A stretch of DNA of 64,000 nucleotides from Amphiduros pacificus (Eukaryota; Annelida; Polychaeta; Phyllodocida; Hesionidae). The DNA lies in contig OX439000.1 of assembly GCA_949316495.1 (NCBI GenBank), positions 188,501 to 252,500 on the forward strand. Reading direction: 5' to 3'. This document shows, piece by piece, positions 31,003 to 45,000 of the stretch. Position 1 is the first letter of the stretch, and every line of letters begins with the position of its first letter. Both the position numbers and the translations under genes were made by a program. The notes beneath the pieces are model-generated. The model was not told the origin of the DNA. It saw only the letters and a program-made list of their open reading frames with translations, and did no database searches.

Positions 31003-31281
31003 TGGTTATGGGGCTCGGCGCTGTTGGAGAGTTCAAGCCTATTAGCACCAGTTCCTGTGACGATCTAAAGGTCGTGGGTTCGATTCTGGGCCATGTGGAA
31101 ATTTCCCATATATGCGGAGGTACCTGCCTGATGATTTAACCTATTGCCCTTGTAAATATTTTACAAGATGGGTTGTTATGCGACGAGACAATTTAGTGAA
31201 GGCAGCTCTATACTTACTACAAGTAGGTCTCGTCATGAAATGACTAAACATATGTTGAAAGGGAACCCAATTAAACAAAAA
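31003..31281 (+). mobile_element. Diverged tRNA-derived SINE next to the satellite
   Basis: Same family as the SINE at 3379-3689 but strongly diverged. The B box ggtcgtgggttcgattc, the aacctattgcccttgtaaat and taggtctcgtcatgaaatga body pieces, and the aacccaattaaacaaaaa tail are recognisable. Flanks gatatatgc (30994-31002) and gatgtatgc (31282-31290) are a likely target duplication with one mismatch. Confidence 0.7.
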
Positions 31282-32227
31282 GATGTATGCCAGATGTTAG
31301 CTCATATAACATGCAGCGTTGATAACATACAGGGCTATACAGGGCTGATGACATACAGGTAAAGATTGGTCAACAACCTGTTCTATCGAGTGAAAGGATC
31401 CAATTTTGGTTCAATGGGCAATTTAAGACCAAATATTGAAAGAAAGGTTTTGGATAGGAACCAGCATGGGAAAATTAAAAGTTGAACTTGAGCATTGCAG
31501 ATATACCTCAGAATGTCTCCAGGTCCTAACATGAGATATTTCTCCACCTTCCCAGCCCATGATATTATCCTCCATCCCATAAGGGATTCCCACCTTCACA
31601 TCCCATGATATTATCCTCTATCCCACAAGGGACTCACATCTTCCCAGCCCATGATATTATCCTCCATCCCACAAGGGAGTCCCACCTTCCCAGCCAATGA
31701 TATTATCCTCCTTCCCACAAGGGAGTCCCACCTTCCCATCCCATGATATTATCCTCCATCCCACAAGGGAGTCCCACCTTCCCAGACAATGATATTATCC
31801 TCCATCCTACAAGGGAGTCCCAACTTCCCAGCCCATGATATTATCTTCCATCCCACAAGGGAGTCCCATCTTCCCAGCCCATGATATTATCTTCCATCCC
31901 ACAAGGGAGTCCCATCTTCCCAGCCCATGATATTATCTTCCATCCCACAAGGGGGTCCCACCTTCCCAGCCCATGATATTATCCTCCATCCCACAAGGGA
32001 GTCCAACCTTCCCAGCCCATGATATTATCTTCCATCCTATAAGGGAGTCCCACCTTCCCAGCCCATGATATTATCCTCCATCCCACAAGGGAGTACCACC
32101 CTCCCAGCCCATGATATCATCTTCCATCCCACAAGGGAGTCCCACATTCCCATCCCATGATATTATCTTCCATCCCACAAAAGAGTCCCACCTTCCCATC
32201 CCATGATATTATCTTCCATCCCACAAG

Positions 32228-32408
32228 GTTTCAAATGCACGATCCCACATGGTTTCAAATGCACGACAGTGTAAACCAGTCACTTGAAGTTCATGAAATA
32301 AAAAAGGATTTTGTTCAGTATGTTCAGGATTATTTTTTCCAATAAAGCGAATCGGTCAGTTACCGACAGTGTGGCATATATGAGTTTTTAAATAGAATAG
32401 GATATATG
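32228..32408. repeat. Trapped flank copy inside the satellite
   Basis: The array breaks off into ggtttcaaatgcacga (32228-32243), then tcccacat, then the full 158-bp copy (32251-32408). It returns to the satellite through atatcccatg repeats. The 158 bp are identical to 30844-31001. The initial 16 bases are a false start of the same segment. Confidence 0.95.
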
Positions 32409-35400
32409 ATATCCCATGATATCCCATGATATTATCTTCCATCCCACAAGGGAGTCCCACATTCCCATCCCATGATATCATCCTCCATCCCACAAGGGAG
32501 TCCCACCTTCCCAGCCCATGATATTATCCTCCATCCCACAAGGGAGTCCCACATTCCCATCCCGTGATATTATCTTCCATCCCACAAGGGAGTCCCATCT
32601 TCTCAGCCCATGATATTATCTTCCATCCCACATGGGAGTCCCACATTCCCATCCCATGATATTATCTTCCATCCCACAAGGGAGTCCCACCTTCCCAGCC
32701 TATGATATTATCTTCCATCCCACAAGGGAGTCCCATCTTCCCAGCCCATGATATTATCCTCCATCCCACAAGGGAGTCCCACCTTCACAGCCCATGATAT
32801 TATCCTCCATCCCATAAGGGAGTCCCACCTTCCCAGCCCATGATAATATCCTCCATCCCACAAGGGAGTCCCACCTTCCCATCCCATAATATTATCCTAC
32901 ATCCCACAAGGGACTCCCACCTTCCCAGCCAATGATATTATCCTCCATCCCACAAGGGGCTCCCACCTTCCCAGCCAATGATATTATCCTCCATCCTACA
33001 AGGGACTTCCACCTTCCCAGCCCATGATATTATCCTCCATCCTACAAGGGAGTCCCACCTTCCCAGCCAATGATATTATCCTCCATCCCACAATGGACTC
33101 CCACCTTCCCAGCCAATGATATTATCCTCCATCCCACAAGGGACTCCCACCTTCCTAGCCAATGATATTATCCTCCATCCCACAAGGGACTCCCACCTTC
33201 CCAGCCCATGATATTATCCTCCATCCCACAAGGGAGTCCCACCTTCCCAGCCCATGATATTATCTTCCATCCCACAAGGGAGTCCCACCTTCTCAGCCCA
33301 TGATATTATCTTCCATCCCACAAGGGGGTCCCACATTCCCATATTATCTTCCATCCCACAAAGGAGTCTCACCTTCCTAGCCCATGATATTATCCTCCAT
33401 CCGACAAGGGAGTCCCACCTTCCCAGCCCATGATATTATCTTCCATCCCACAAGGGAGTCCCACCTTCCCAGCCCATGATATTATCTTCCATCCCACAAG
33501 GGGGTCCCACATTCCCATATTATCTTCCATCCCACAAGGGAGTCCCACCTTCCCATCCCATGATATCATCTTCCATCCCACAAGGGGGTCCCACATTCCC
33601 AGCCCATGATATTATCCTCCATCCCACAAGGGAGTCCCACTTTCCCAGCCCATGATATTATCTTCCATCCCACAAGGGAGTCCCACATTCCCAGCCCATG
33701 ATATTATCTTCCATCCCACAAAAGAGTCCCACCTTCCCATCCCATGATATTATCTTCCATCCCACAAGGGAGTCCCACATTCCCATCCCATGATATCATC
33801 CTCCATCCCACAAGGGAGTCCCACCTTCACAGCCCATGATATTATCCTCCATCCCACAAGGGGGTCCCACCTTCCCAGCCCATGATATTATCCTCCATCC
33901 CACAAGGGAGTCCCACCTTCACAGCCCATGATATTATCTTCCATCCCACAAGGGAGTCCCACCTTCCCAGCCCATGATATTATCCTCCATCCCACAAGGG
34001 AATCCCACATTCCCATCCCGTGATATTATCTTCCATCCCACAAGGGAGTCCCACCTTCCCAGCCCATGATATTATCTTCCATCCCACATGGGAGTCCCAC
34101 ATTCCCATCCCATGATATTATCTTCCATCCCACAAGGGAGTCCCACCTTCCCAGCCTATGATATTATCTTCCATCCCACAAGGGAGTCCCATCTTCCCAG
34201 CCCATGATATTATCCTCCATCCCACAAGGGAGTCCCACCTTCACAGCCCATGATATTATCCTCCATCCCACAAGGGGGTCCCACCTTCCCAGCCCATGAT
34301 ATTATCTTCCATCCCACAAGGGGGTCCCACATTCCCATATTATCTTCCATCCCACAAGGGAGTCTCACCTTCCTAGCCCATGATATTATCCTCCATCCAT
34401 CAAGGGAGTCCCACCTTCCCATCCCATGATATCATCTTCCATCCCACAAGGGGGTCCCACATTCCCAGCCCATGATATTATCTTCCATCCCACAAGGGAG
34501 TCCCCAATTCCCAGCCCATGATATCATCTACCATCCCACAAGGGAGTCCCAGCTTCCCAGCCTATGATATTATCTTCCATCCCACAAGGGAGTCCCACAT
34601 TCCCAGCCCATGATATTATCTTCCATCCCACAAGGCAGTCCCACCTTCCCAGCCCATGATATTATCTTCCATCCCACAAGGGAGTCCCACATTCCCAGCC
34701 CATGATATTATCTTCCATCCCACAAGGAAGTCCGACCTTCCCAGCCCATGATATTATCTTCCATCCCACAAGGGAGTCCCACATTCCCAGCCCATGATAT
34801 TATCCTCCATCCCACAAGGGGGTCCCACCTTCCCAGCCCAAGATATTATCCTCCATCCCACAAGGGAGTCCCACATTCCCAGCCCATGATATAATCTTCC
34901 ATCCCACAAGGGAGTCCCACATTCCCAGCCCATTATATTATCTTCCATCCCACAAGGGGGTCCCACATTCCCATATTATCTTCCATCCCACAAAGGAGTC
35001 TCACCTTCCTAGCCCATGATATTATCCTCCATCCCACAAGGGGGTCCCACCTTCCCAGCCCATGATATTATCTTCCATCCCACAAGGGAGTCCCACCTTC
35101 CCAGCCCATGATATTATCTTCCATCCCACAAGGGGGTCCCACATTCCCATATTATCTTCCATCCCACAAGGGAGTCTCACCTTCCTAGCCCATGATATTA
35201 TCCTCCATCCATCAAGGGAGTCCCACCTTCCCATCCCATGATATCATCTTCCATCCCACAAGGGGGTCCCACATTCCCAGCCCATGATATTATCTTCCAT
35301 CCCACAAGGGAGTCCCCAATTCCCAGCCCATGATATCATCTACCATCCCACAAGGGAGTCCCACCTTCCCAGCCTATGATATTATCTTCCATCCCACAAG

Positions 35401-38400
35401 GGAGTCCCACATTCCCAGCCCATGATATTATCTTCCATCCCACAAGGCAGTCCCACCTTCCCAGCCCATGATATTATCTTCCATCCCACAAGGGAGTCCC
35501 ACATTCCCATCCCATGATATTATCTTCCATCCCACAAGGGAGTCCCACCTTCCCAGCCCATGATATTATCTTCCATCACACAAGGGAGTCCCACATTCCC
35601 AGCCCATGATATTATCTTCCATCCCACAAGGGGGTCCGACCTTCCCAGCCCATGATATTATCTTCCATCCCACAAGGGAGTCCCACATTCCCAGCCCATG
35701 ATATTATCCTCCATCCCACAAGGGGGTCCCACCTTCCCAGCCCAAGATATTATCTTCCATCCCACAAGGGGGTCCCACATTCCCATATTATCTTCCATCC
35801 CACAAGGGAGTCCCACCTTCCCAGCCCATGATATTATCTTCCATCCCACAAGGGGGTCCCACATTCCCATATTATCTTCCATCCCACAAGGGAGTCTCAC
35901 CTTCCTAGCCCATGATATTATCCTCCATCCATCAAGGGAGTCCCACCTTCCCATCCCATGATATCATCTTCCATCCCACAAGGGGGTCCCACATTCCCAG
36001 CCCATGATATTATCTTCCATCCCACAAGGGAGTCCCCAATTCCCAGCCCATGATATCATCTACCATCCCACAAGGGAGTCCCAGCTTCCCAGCCTATGAT
36101 ATTATCTTCCATCCCACAAGGGAGTCCCACATTCCCAGCCCATGATATTATCTTCCATCCCACAAGGCAGTCCCACCTTCCCAGCCCATGATATTATCTT
36201 CCATCCCACAAGGGAGTCCCACATTCCCAGCCCATGATATTATCTTCCATCCCACAAGGAAGTCCGACCTTCCCAGCCCATGATATTATCTTCCATCCCA
36301 CAAGGGAGTCCCACATTCCCAGCCCATGATATTATCCTCCATCCCACAAGGGGGTCCCACCTTCCCAGCCCAAGATATTATCTTCCATCCCACAAGGGAG
36401 TCCCACATTCCCAGCCCATGATATAATCTTCCATCCCACAAGGGAGTCCCACATTCCCAGCCCATTATATTATCTTCCATCCCACAAGGGGGTCCCACAT
36501 TCCCATATTATCTTCCATCCCACAAGGGAGTCTCACCTTCCTAGCCCATGATATTATCCTCCTTCCCACAAGGGGGTCCCACCTTCCCAGCCCATGATAT
36601 TATCCTCCATCCCACAAGGGGGTCCCACCTTCCCAGCCCATGATATTATCTTCCATCCCACAAGGGAGTCCCACATTCCCAGCCCATTATATTATCTTCC
36701 ATCCCACAAGGGGGTCCCACCTTCCCAGCCCATGAAATTATCTTCCATCCCACAAGGGGGTCCCACATTCCCCTATTATCTTCCATCCCACAAGGGAGTC
36801 TCACCTTCCTAGCCCATGATATTATCCTCCATCCATCAAGGGAGTCCCACCTTCCCATCCCATGATATCATCTTCCATCCCACAAGGGGGTCCCACATTC
36901 CCAGCCCATGATATTATCTTCCATCCCACAAGGGAGTCCCCAATTCCCAGCCCATGATATGATCTTCCATCCCACAAGGGAGTCCCACATTCCCATCCCA
37001 TGATATTATGTTCCATCCCACAAGGGGGTCCCACCTTCCCAGCCCATGAAATTATCTTCCATCCCACAAGGGGGTCCCACATTCCCCTATTATCTTCCAT
37101 CCCACAAGGGAGTCTCACCTTCCTAGCCCATGATATTATCCTCCATCCCACAAGGGAGTCCCACCTTCCCAGCCTATGATATTATCTTCCATCCCACAAG
37201 GGAGTCCCACATTCCCAGCCCATGATATTATCTTCCATCCCACAAGGCAGTCCCACCTTCCCAGCCCATGATATTATCTTCCATCCCACAAGGGAGTCCC
37301 ACATTCCCATCCCATGATATTATGTTCCATCACACAAGGGAGTCCCACATTCCCAGCCCATGATATGATCTTCCATCCCACAAGGGGGTCCGACCTTCCC
37401 AGCCCATGATATTATCTTCCATCCCACAAGGGAGTCCCACATTCCCAGCCCATGATATTATCCTCCATCCCACAAGGGGGTCCCACCTTCCCAGCCCAAG
37501 ATATTATCTTCCATCCCACAAGGGGGTCCCACATTCCCATATTATCTTCCATCCCACAAGGGAGTCTCACCTTCCTAGCCCATGATATTATCCTCTATCC
37601 CACAAGGGAGTCCCACCTTCCCAGCCCATGATATTATCTTCCATCCCACAAGGGGGTCCCACATTCCCATATTATCTTCCATCCCACAAGGGAGTCTCAC
37701 CTTCCTAGCCCATGATATTATCCTCCATCCATCAAGGGAGTCCCACCTTCCCATCCCATGATATCATCTTCCATCCCACAAGGGGGTCCCACATTCCCAG
37801 CCCATGATATTATCTTCCATCCCACAAGGGAGTCCCCAATTCCCAGCCCATGATATCATCTACCATCCCACAAGGGAGTCCCAGCTTCCCAGCCTATGAT
37901 ATTATCTTCCATCCCACAAGGGAGTCCCACATTCCCAGCCCATGATATTATCTTCCATCCCACAAGGCAGTCCCACCTTCCCAGCCCATGATATTATCTT
38001 CCATCCCACAAGGGAGTCCCACATTCCCAGCCCATGATATTATCTTCCATCCCACAAGGAAGTCCGACCTTCCCAGCCCATGATATTATCTTCCATCCCA
38101 CAAGGGAGTCCCACATTCCCAGCCCATGATATTATCCTCCATCCCACAAGGGGGTCCCACCTTCCCAGCCCAAGATATTATCTTCCATCCCACAAGGGAG
38201 TCCCACATTCCCAGCCCATGATATAATCTTCCATCCCACAAGGGAGTCCCACATTCCCAGCCCATTATATTATCTTCCATCCCACAAGGGGGTCCCACAT
38301 TCCCATATTATCTTCCATCCAACAAGGGAGTCTCACCTTCCTAGCCCATGATATTATCCTCCTTCCCACAAGGGGGTCCCACCTTCCCAGCCCATGATAT

Positions 38401-38445
38401 TATCCTCCATCCCACAAGGGGGTCCCACCTTCCCAGCCCATGATA

Positions 38446-40330
38446 TTATCTTCCATCCCACAAGGGAGTCCCACATTCCCAGCCCATGATATTATCTTCC
38501 ATCCCACAAGGGGGTCCCACCTTCCCAGCCCATGAAATTATCTTCCATCCCACAAGGGGGTCCCACATTCCCATATTATCCTCCATCCCACAAGGGGGCC
38601 CCACCTTCCCATCCCATGATATTATCCTACATCCCACAAAGGACTCCCACCTTCCCATCCCATGATATTATCCTACATCCCACAAGGGAGTCCCACATTC
38701 CCAGCCCATGATATTATCTTCCATCCTACAAGGGAGTCCCACATTCCCAGCCAATGATATTATCCTCCATCCCACAAGGGAGTCTCACCTTCCTAGCCCA
38801 TGATATTATCTTCCATCCCACAAGGGAGTCCCATCTTCCCAACCCATGATATTATCCTCCATCCTACAAGGGAGTCCAACCTTCCCAGCCTATGATATTA
38901 TCCTACATCCCACAAGGGACTCCCACCTTCCCATATTATCTTCCATCCTACAAGGGAGTCCCACCTTTCCATCCCATGATATTATCCTCCATCCCACAAG
39001 GGAGTCCCACCTTCCCAGCCCATGATATTATCTTCCATCCTACAAGGGAGTCCCACTTTCCCAGCCCATGATATTATCCTACATCCCACAAGGGACTCCC
39101 ACCTTCCCATATTATCTTCCATCCTACAAGGGAGTCCCACATTCCCATCCCATGATATCATCCTCCATCCCACAAGGGAGTCCGTCCTTCCCAGCCCATG
39201 ATATTATCTTCCATCCCACAAGGGAGTCCCACCTTCCCAGCCAATGATATTATCTTCCATCCCACAAGGGAGTCCCACATTCCCATCCCATGATATTATC
39301 TTCCATCCCACAAGGGAATCCCACCTTCCCAGCCCATAATATTATCTTCCATCCCACAAGGGAGTCCCATCTTCCCAGCCCATGATATTATCCTCCATCC
39401 CACAAGGGAGTCCCACCTTCACAGCCCATGATATTATCCTCCATCCCACAAGGGAGTCCCACCTTCCCAGCCCATGATATTATCCTCCATCCCACAAGAG
39501 AGACCCATCTCCCCAACCCATGATATTATCTTCCATCCTACAAGGGAGGCCCACCTTCCCATCCCATGATATTATCCTACATCCCACAAGGGACTACCAC
39601 CTTCCCATCCCATAATATTATCCTACATCCCACAAGGGACTCCCACCTTCCCAGCCAATGATATAATCCTCCATCCCACAAGGGGCTCCCACCTTCCCAA
39701 CCAATGATATTATCCTCCATCCTACAAGGGACTTCCACCTTCCCATACCATGATATTATCCTACATCCCACAAGGGGCTACCACCTTCCCATCCCATGAT
39801 ATTATCCTACATCCCACAAGGGACTCCCACCTTCCCAGCCAATGATGTTATCCTCCATCCCACAAGGGACTCCCACCTTCCCAGCCAATGATATTATCCT
39901 CCATCCTACAAGGGAGTCCCAACTTCCCAGCCCATGATATAATCTTCCATCCCACAAGGGATTCCCATCTTCCCAGCCCATGATATTATCTTCCATCCCA
40001 CAAGGGGGTCCCACATTCCCATATTATCTTCCATCCCACAAGGGAGTCTCACCTTCCTAGCCCATGATATTATCCTCCATCCGACAAGGGAGTCCCACCT
40101 TCCCAGCCCATGATATTATCTTCCATCCCACAAGGGAGTCCCACCTTCCCAGCCCATGATATTATCTTCCATCCCACAAGGGGGTCCCACATTCCCATAT
40201 TATCTTCCATCCCACAAGGGAGTCTCACCTTCCTAGCCCATGATATTATCCTCCATCCATCAAGGGAGTCCCACCTTCCCATCCCATGATATCATCTTCC
40301 ATCCCACAAGGGGGTCCCACATTCCCAGCC
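38446..40330. repeat. Satellite segment repeated 13,114 bp downstream
   Basis: Variant landmarks at 38446, 38982, 39577, 39802 and 40070 all recur at exactly +13,114 (51560, 52096, 52691, 52916, 53184). Part of the same segment (from about 38982) also appears at +3,448 and in the 1,945-bp repeats. It looks like the ancestral block from which the higher-order repeats arose. Confidence 0.8.
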
Positions 40331-42044
40331 CATGATATTATCTTCCATCCCACAAGGGAGTCCCCAATTCCCAGCCCATGATATTATCTTCCATCCCACA
40401 AGGGAGTCCCATCTTCCCAGCCCATGATATTATCCTCCATCCCACAAGGGAGTCCCACCTTCACAGCCCATGATATTATCCTCCATCCCACAAGGGAGTC
40501 CCACCTTCCCAGCCCATGATAATATCCTCCATCCCACAAGGGAGTCCCACCTTCCCATCCCATGATATTATCCTACATCCCACAAGGGACTACCACCTTC
40601 CCATCCCATAATATTATCCTACATCCCACAAGGGACTCCCACCTTCCCAGCCAATGATATTATCCTCCATCCCACAAGGGGCTCCCACCTTCCCAGCCAA
40701 TGATATTATCCTCCATCCTACAAGGGACTTTCACCTTCCCAGCCCATGATATTATCCTCCATCCTACAAGGGAGTCCCACCTTCCCAGCCCATAATATTA
40801 TCCTACATCCCACAAGGGACTCCCACCTTCCCAGCCAATGATATTATCCTCCATCCTACAAGGGACTTCCACCTTCCCAGCCCATGATATTATCCTCCAT
40901 CCTACAAGGGAGTCCCACCTTCCCAGCCAATGATATTATCCTCCATCCCACAAGGGACTCCCACCTTCCCAGCCAATGATATTATCCTCCATCCCACAAG
41001 GGACTCCCACCTTCCTAGCCAATGATATTATCCTCCATCCCACAAGGGACTCCCACCTTCCCAGCCCATGATATTATCCTCCATCCCACAAGGGAGTCCC
41101 ACCTTCCCAGCCCATGATATTATCTTCCATCCCACAAGGGAGTCCCACCTTCTCAGCCCATGATATTATCTTCCATCCCACAAGGGGGTCCCACATTCCC
41201 ATATTATCTTCCATCCCACAAAGGAGTCTCACCTTCCTAGCCCATGATATTATCCTCCATCCGACAAGGGAGTCCCACCTTCCCAGCCCATGATATTATC
41301 TTCCATCCCACAAGGGAGTCCCACCTTCCAAGCCCATGATATTATCTTCCATCCCACAAGGGGGTCCCACATTCCCATATTATCTTCCATCCCACAAGGG
41401 AGTCTCACCTTCCTAGCCCATGATATTATCCTCCATCCATCAAGGGAGTCCCACCTTCCCATCCCATGATATCATCTTCCATCCCACAAGGGGGTCCCAC
41501 ATTCCCAGCCCATGATATTATCTTCCATCCCACAAGGGAGTCCCCAATTCCCAGCCCATGATATCATCTACCATCCCACAAGGGAGTCCCACCTTCCCAG
41601 CCTATGATATTATCTTCCATCCCACAAGGGAGTCCCACATTCCCAGCCCATGATATTATCTTCCATCCCACAAGGCAGTCCCACCTTCCCAGCCCATGAT
41701 ATTATCTTCCATCCCACAAGGGAGTCCCACATTCCCATCCCATGATATTATCTTCCATCCCACAAGGGAGTCCCACCTTCCCAGCTCATGATATTATCTT
41801 CCATCACACAAGGGAGTCCCACATTCCCAGCCCATGATATTATCTTCCATCCCACAAGGGGGTCCGACCTTCCCAGCCCATGATATTATCTTCCATCCCA
41901 CAAGGGAGTCCCACATTCCCAGCCCATGATATTATCTTCCATCCCACAAGGGAGTCTCACCTTCCTAGCCCATGATATTATCCTCCATCCCACAAGGGGG
42001 TCCCACCTTCCCAGCCCATGATATTATCCTCCATCCCACAAGGG

Positions 42045-45000
42045 GGTCCCACCTTCCCAGCCCATGATATTATCTTCCATCCCACAAGGGAGTCCCACAT
42101 TCCCAGCCCATGATATTATCTTCCATCCCACAAGGGGGTCCCACCTTCCCAGCCCATGAAATTATCTTCCATCCCACAAGGGGGTCCCACATTCCCATAT
42201 TATCCTCCATCCCACAAGGGGGCCCCACCTTCCCATCCCATGATATTATCCTACATCCCACAAAGGACTCCCACCTTCCCATCCCATGATATTATCCTAC
42301 ATCCCACAAGGGAGTCCCACATTCCCAGCCCATGATATTATCTTCCATCCTACAAGGGAGTCCCACATTCCCAGCCAATGATATTATCCTCCATCCCACA
42401 AGGGAGTCTCACCTTCCTAGCCCATGATATTATCTTCCATCCCACAAGGGAGTCCCACCTTCCCAGCCCATGATATTATCTTCCATCCTACAAGGGAGTC
42501 CCACTTTCCCAGCCCATGATATTATCCTACATCCCACAAGGGACTCCCACCTTCCCATATTATCTTCCATCCTACAAGGGAGTCCCACATTCCCATCCCA
42601 TGATATCATCCTCCATCCCACAAGGGAGTCCGTCCTTCCCAGCCCATGATATTATCTTCCATCCCACAAGGGAGTCCCACCTTCCAAGCCAATGATATTA
42701 TCTTCCATCCCACAAGGGAGTCCCACATTCCCATCCCATGATATTATCTTCCATCCCACAAGGGAATCCCACCTTCCCAGCCCATAATATTATCTTCCAT
42801 CCCACAAGGGAGTCCCATCTTCCCAGCCCATGATATTATCCTCCATCCCACAAGGGAGTCCCACCTTCACAGCCCATGATATTATCCTCCATCCCACAAG
42901 GGAGTCCCACCTTCCCAGCCCATGATATTATCCTCCATCCCACAAGAGAGACCCATCTCCCCAACCCATGATATTATCTTCCATCCTACAAGGGAGGCCC
43001 ACCTTCCCATCCCATGATATTATCCTACATCCCACAAGGGACTACCACCTTCCCATCCCATAATATTATCCTATATCCCACAAGGGACTCCCACCTTCCC
43101 AGCCAATGATATAATCCTCCATCACACAAGGGGCTCCCACCTTCCCAACCAATGATATTATCCTCCATCCTACAAGGGACTTCCACCTTCCCATACCATG
43201 ATATTATCCTACATCCCACAAGGGGCTACCACCTTCCCATCCCATGATATTATCCTACATCCCACAAGGGACTCCCATCTTCCCAGCCAATGATGTTATC
43301 CTCCATCCCACAAGGGACTCCCACCTTCCCAGCCAATGATATTATCCTCCATCCTACAAGGGAGTCCCAACTTCCCAGCCCATGATATAATCTTCCATCC
43401 CACAAGGGATTCCCATCTTCCCAGCCCATGATATTATCTTCCATCCCACAAGGGGGTCCCACATTCCCATATTATCTTCCATCCCACAAGGGAGTCTCAC
43501 CTTCCTAGCCCATGATATTATCCTCCATCCGACAAGGGAGTCCCACCTTCCCAGCCCATGATATTATCTTCCATCCCACAAGGGAGTCCCACCTTCCCAG
43601 CCCATGATATTATCTTCCATCCCACAAGGGGTCCCACATTCCCATATTATCTTCCATCCCACAAGGGAGTCTCACCTTCCTAGCCCATGATATTATCCTC
43701 CATCCATCAAGGGAGTCCCACCTTCCCATCCCATGATATCATCTTCCATCCCACAAGGGGGTCCCACATTCCCAGCCCATGATATTATCTTCCATCCCAC
43801 AAGGGAGTCCCATCTTCCCAGCCCATGATATTATCCTCCATCCCACAAGGGAGTCCCACCTTCACAGCCCATGATATTATCCTCCATCCCACAAGGGAGT
43901 CCCACCTTCCCAGCCCATGATAATGTCCTCCATCCCACAAGGGAGTCCCACCTTCCCATCCCATGATATTATCCTACATCCCACAAGGGGGTCCCACCTT
44001 CCCAGCCCATGATATTATCTTCCATCCCACAAGGGAGTCCCACATTCCCAGCCCATGATATTATCTTCCATCCCACAAGGGGGTCCCACCTTCCCAGCCC
44101 ATGAAATTATCTTCCATCCCACAAGGGGGTCCCACATTCCCATATTATCCTCCATCCCACAAGGGGGCCCCACCTTCCCATCCCATGATATTATCCTACA
44201 TCCCACAAAGGACTCCCACCTTCCCATCCCATGATATTATCCTACATCCCACAAGGGAGTCCCACATTCCCAGCCCATGATATTATCTTCCATCCTACAA
44301 GGGAGTCCCACATTCCCAGCCAATGATATTATCCTCCATCCCACAAGGGAGTCTCACCTTCCTAGCCCATGATATTATCTTCCATCCCACAAGGGAGTCC
44401 CACCTTCCCAGCCCATGATATTATCTTCCATCCTACAAGGGAGTCCCACTTTCCCAGCCCATGATATTATCCTACATCCCACAAGGGACTCCCACCTTCC
44501 CATATTATCTTCCATCCTACAAGGGAGTCCCACATTCCCATCCCATGATATCATCCTCCATCCCACAAGGGAGTCCGTCCTTCCCAGCCCATGATATTAT
44601 CTTCCATCCCACAAGGGAGTCCCACCTTCCAAGCCAATGATATTATCTTCCATCCCACAAGGGAGTCCCACATTCCCATCCCATGATATTATCTTCCATC
44701 CCACAAGGGAATCCCACCTTCCCAGCCCATAATAGTATCTTCCATCCCACAAGGGAGTCCCATCTTCCCAGCCCATGATATTATCCTCCATCCCACAAGG
44801 GAGTCCCACCTTCACAGCCCATGATATTATCCTCCATCCCACAAGGGAGTCCCACCTTCCCAGCCCATGATATTATCCTCCATCCCACAAGAGAGACCCA
44901 TCTCCCCAACCCATGATATTATCTTCCATCCTACAAGGGAGGCCCACCTTCCCATCCCATGATATTATCCTACATCCCACAAGGGACTACCACCTTCCCA

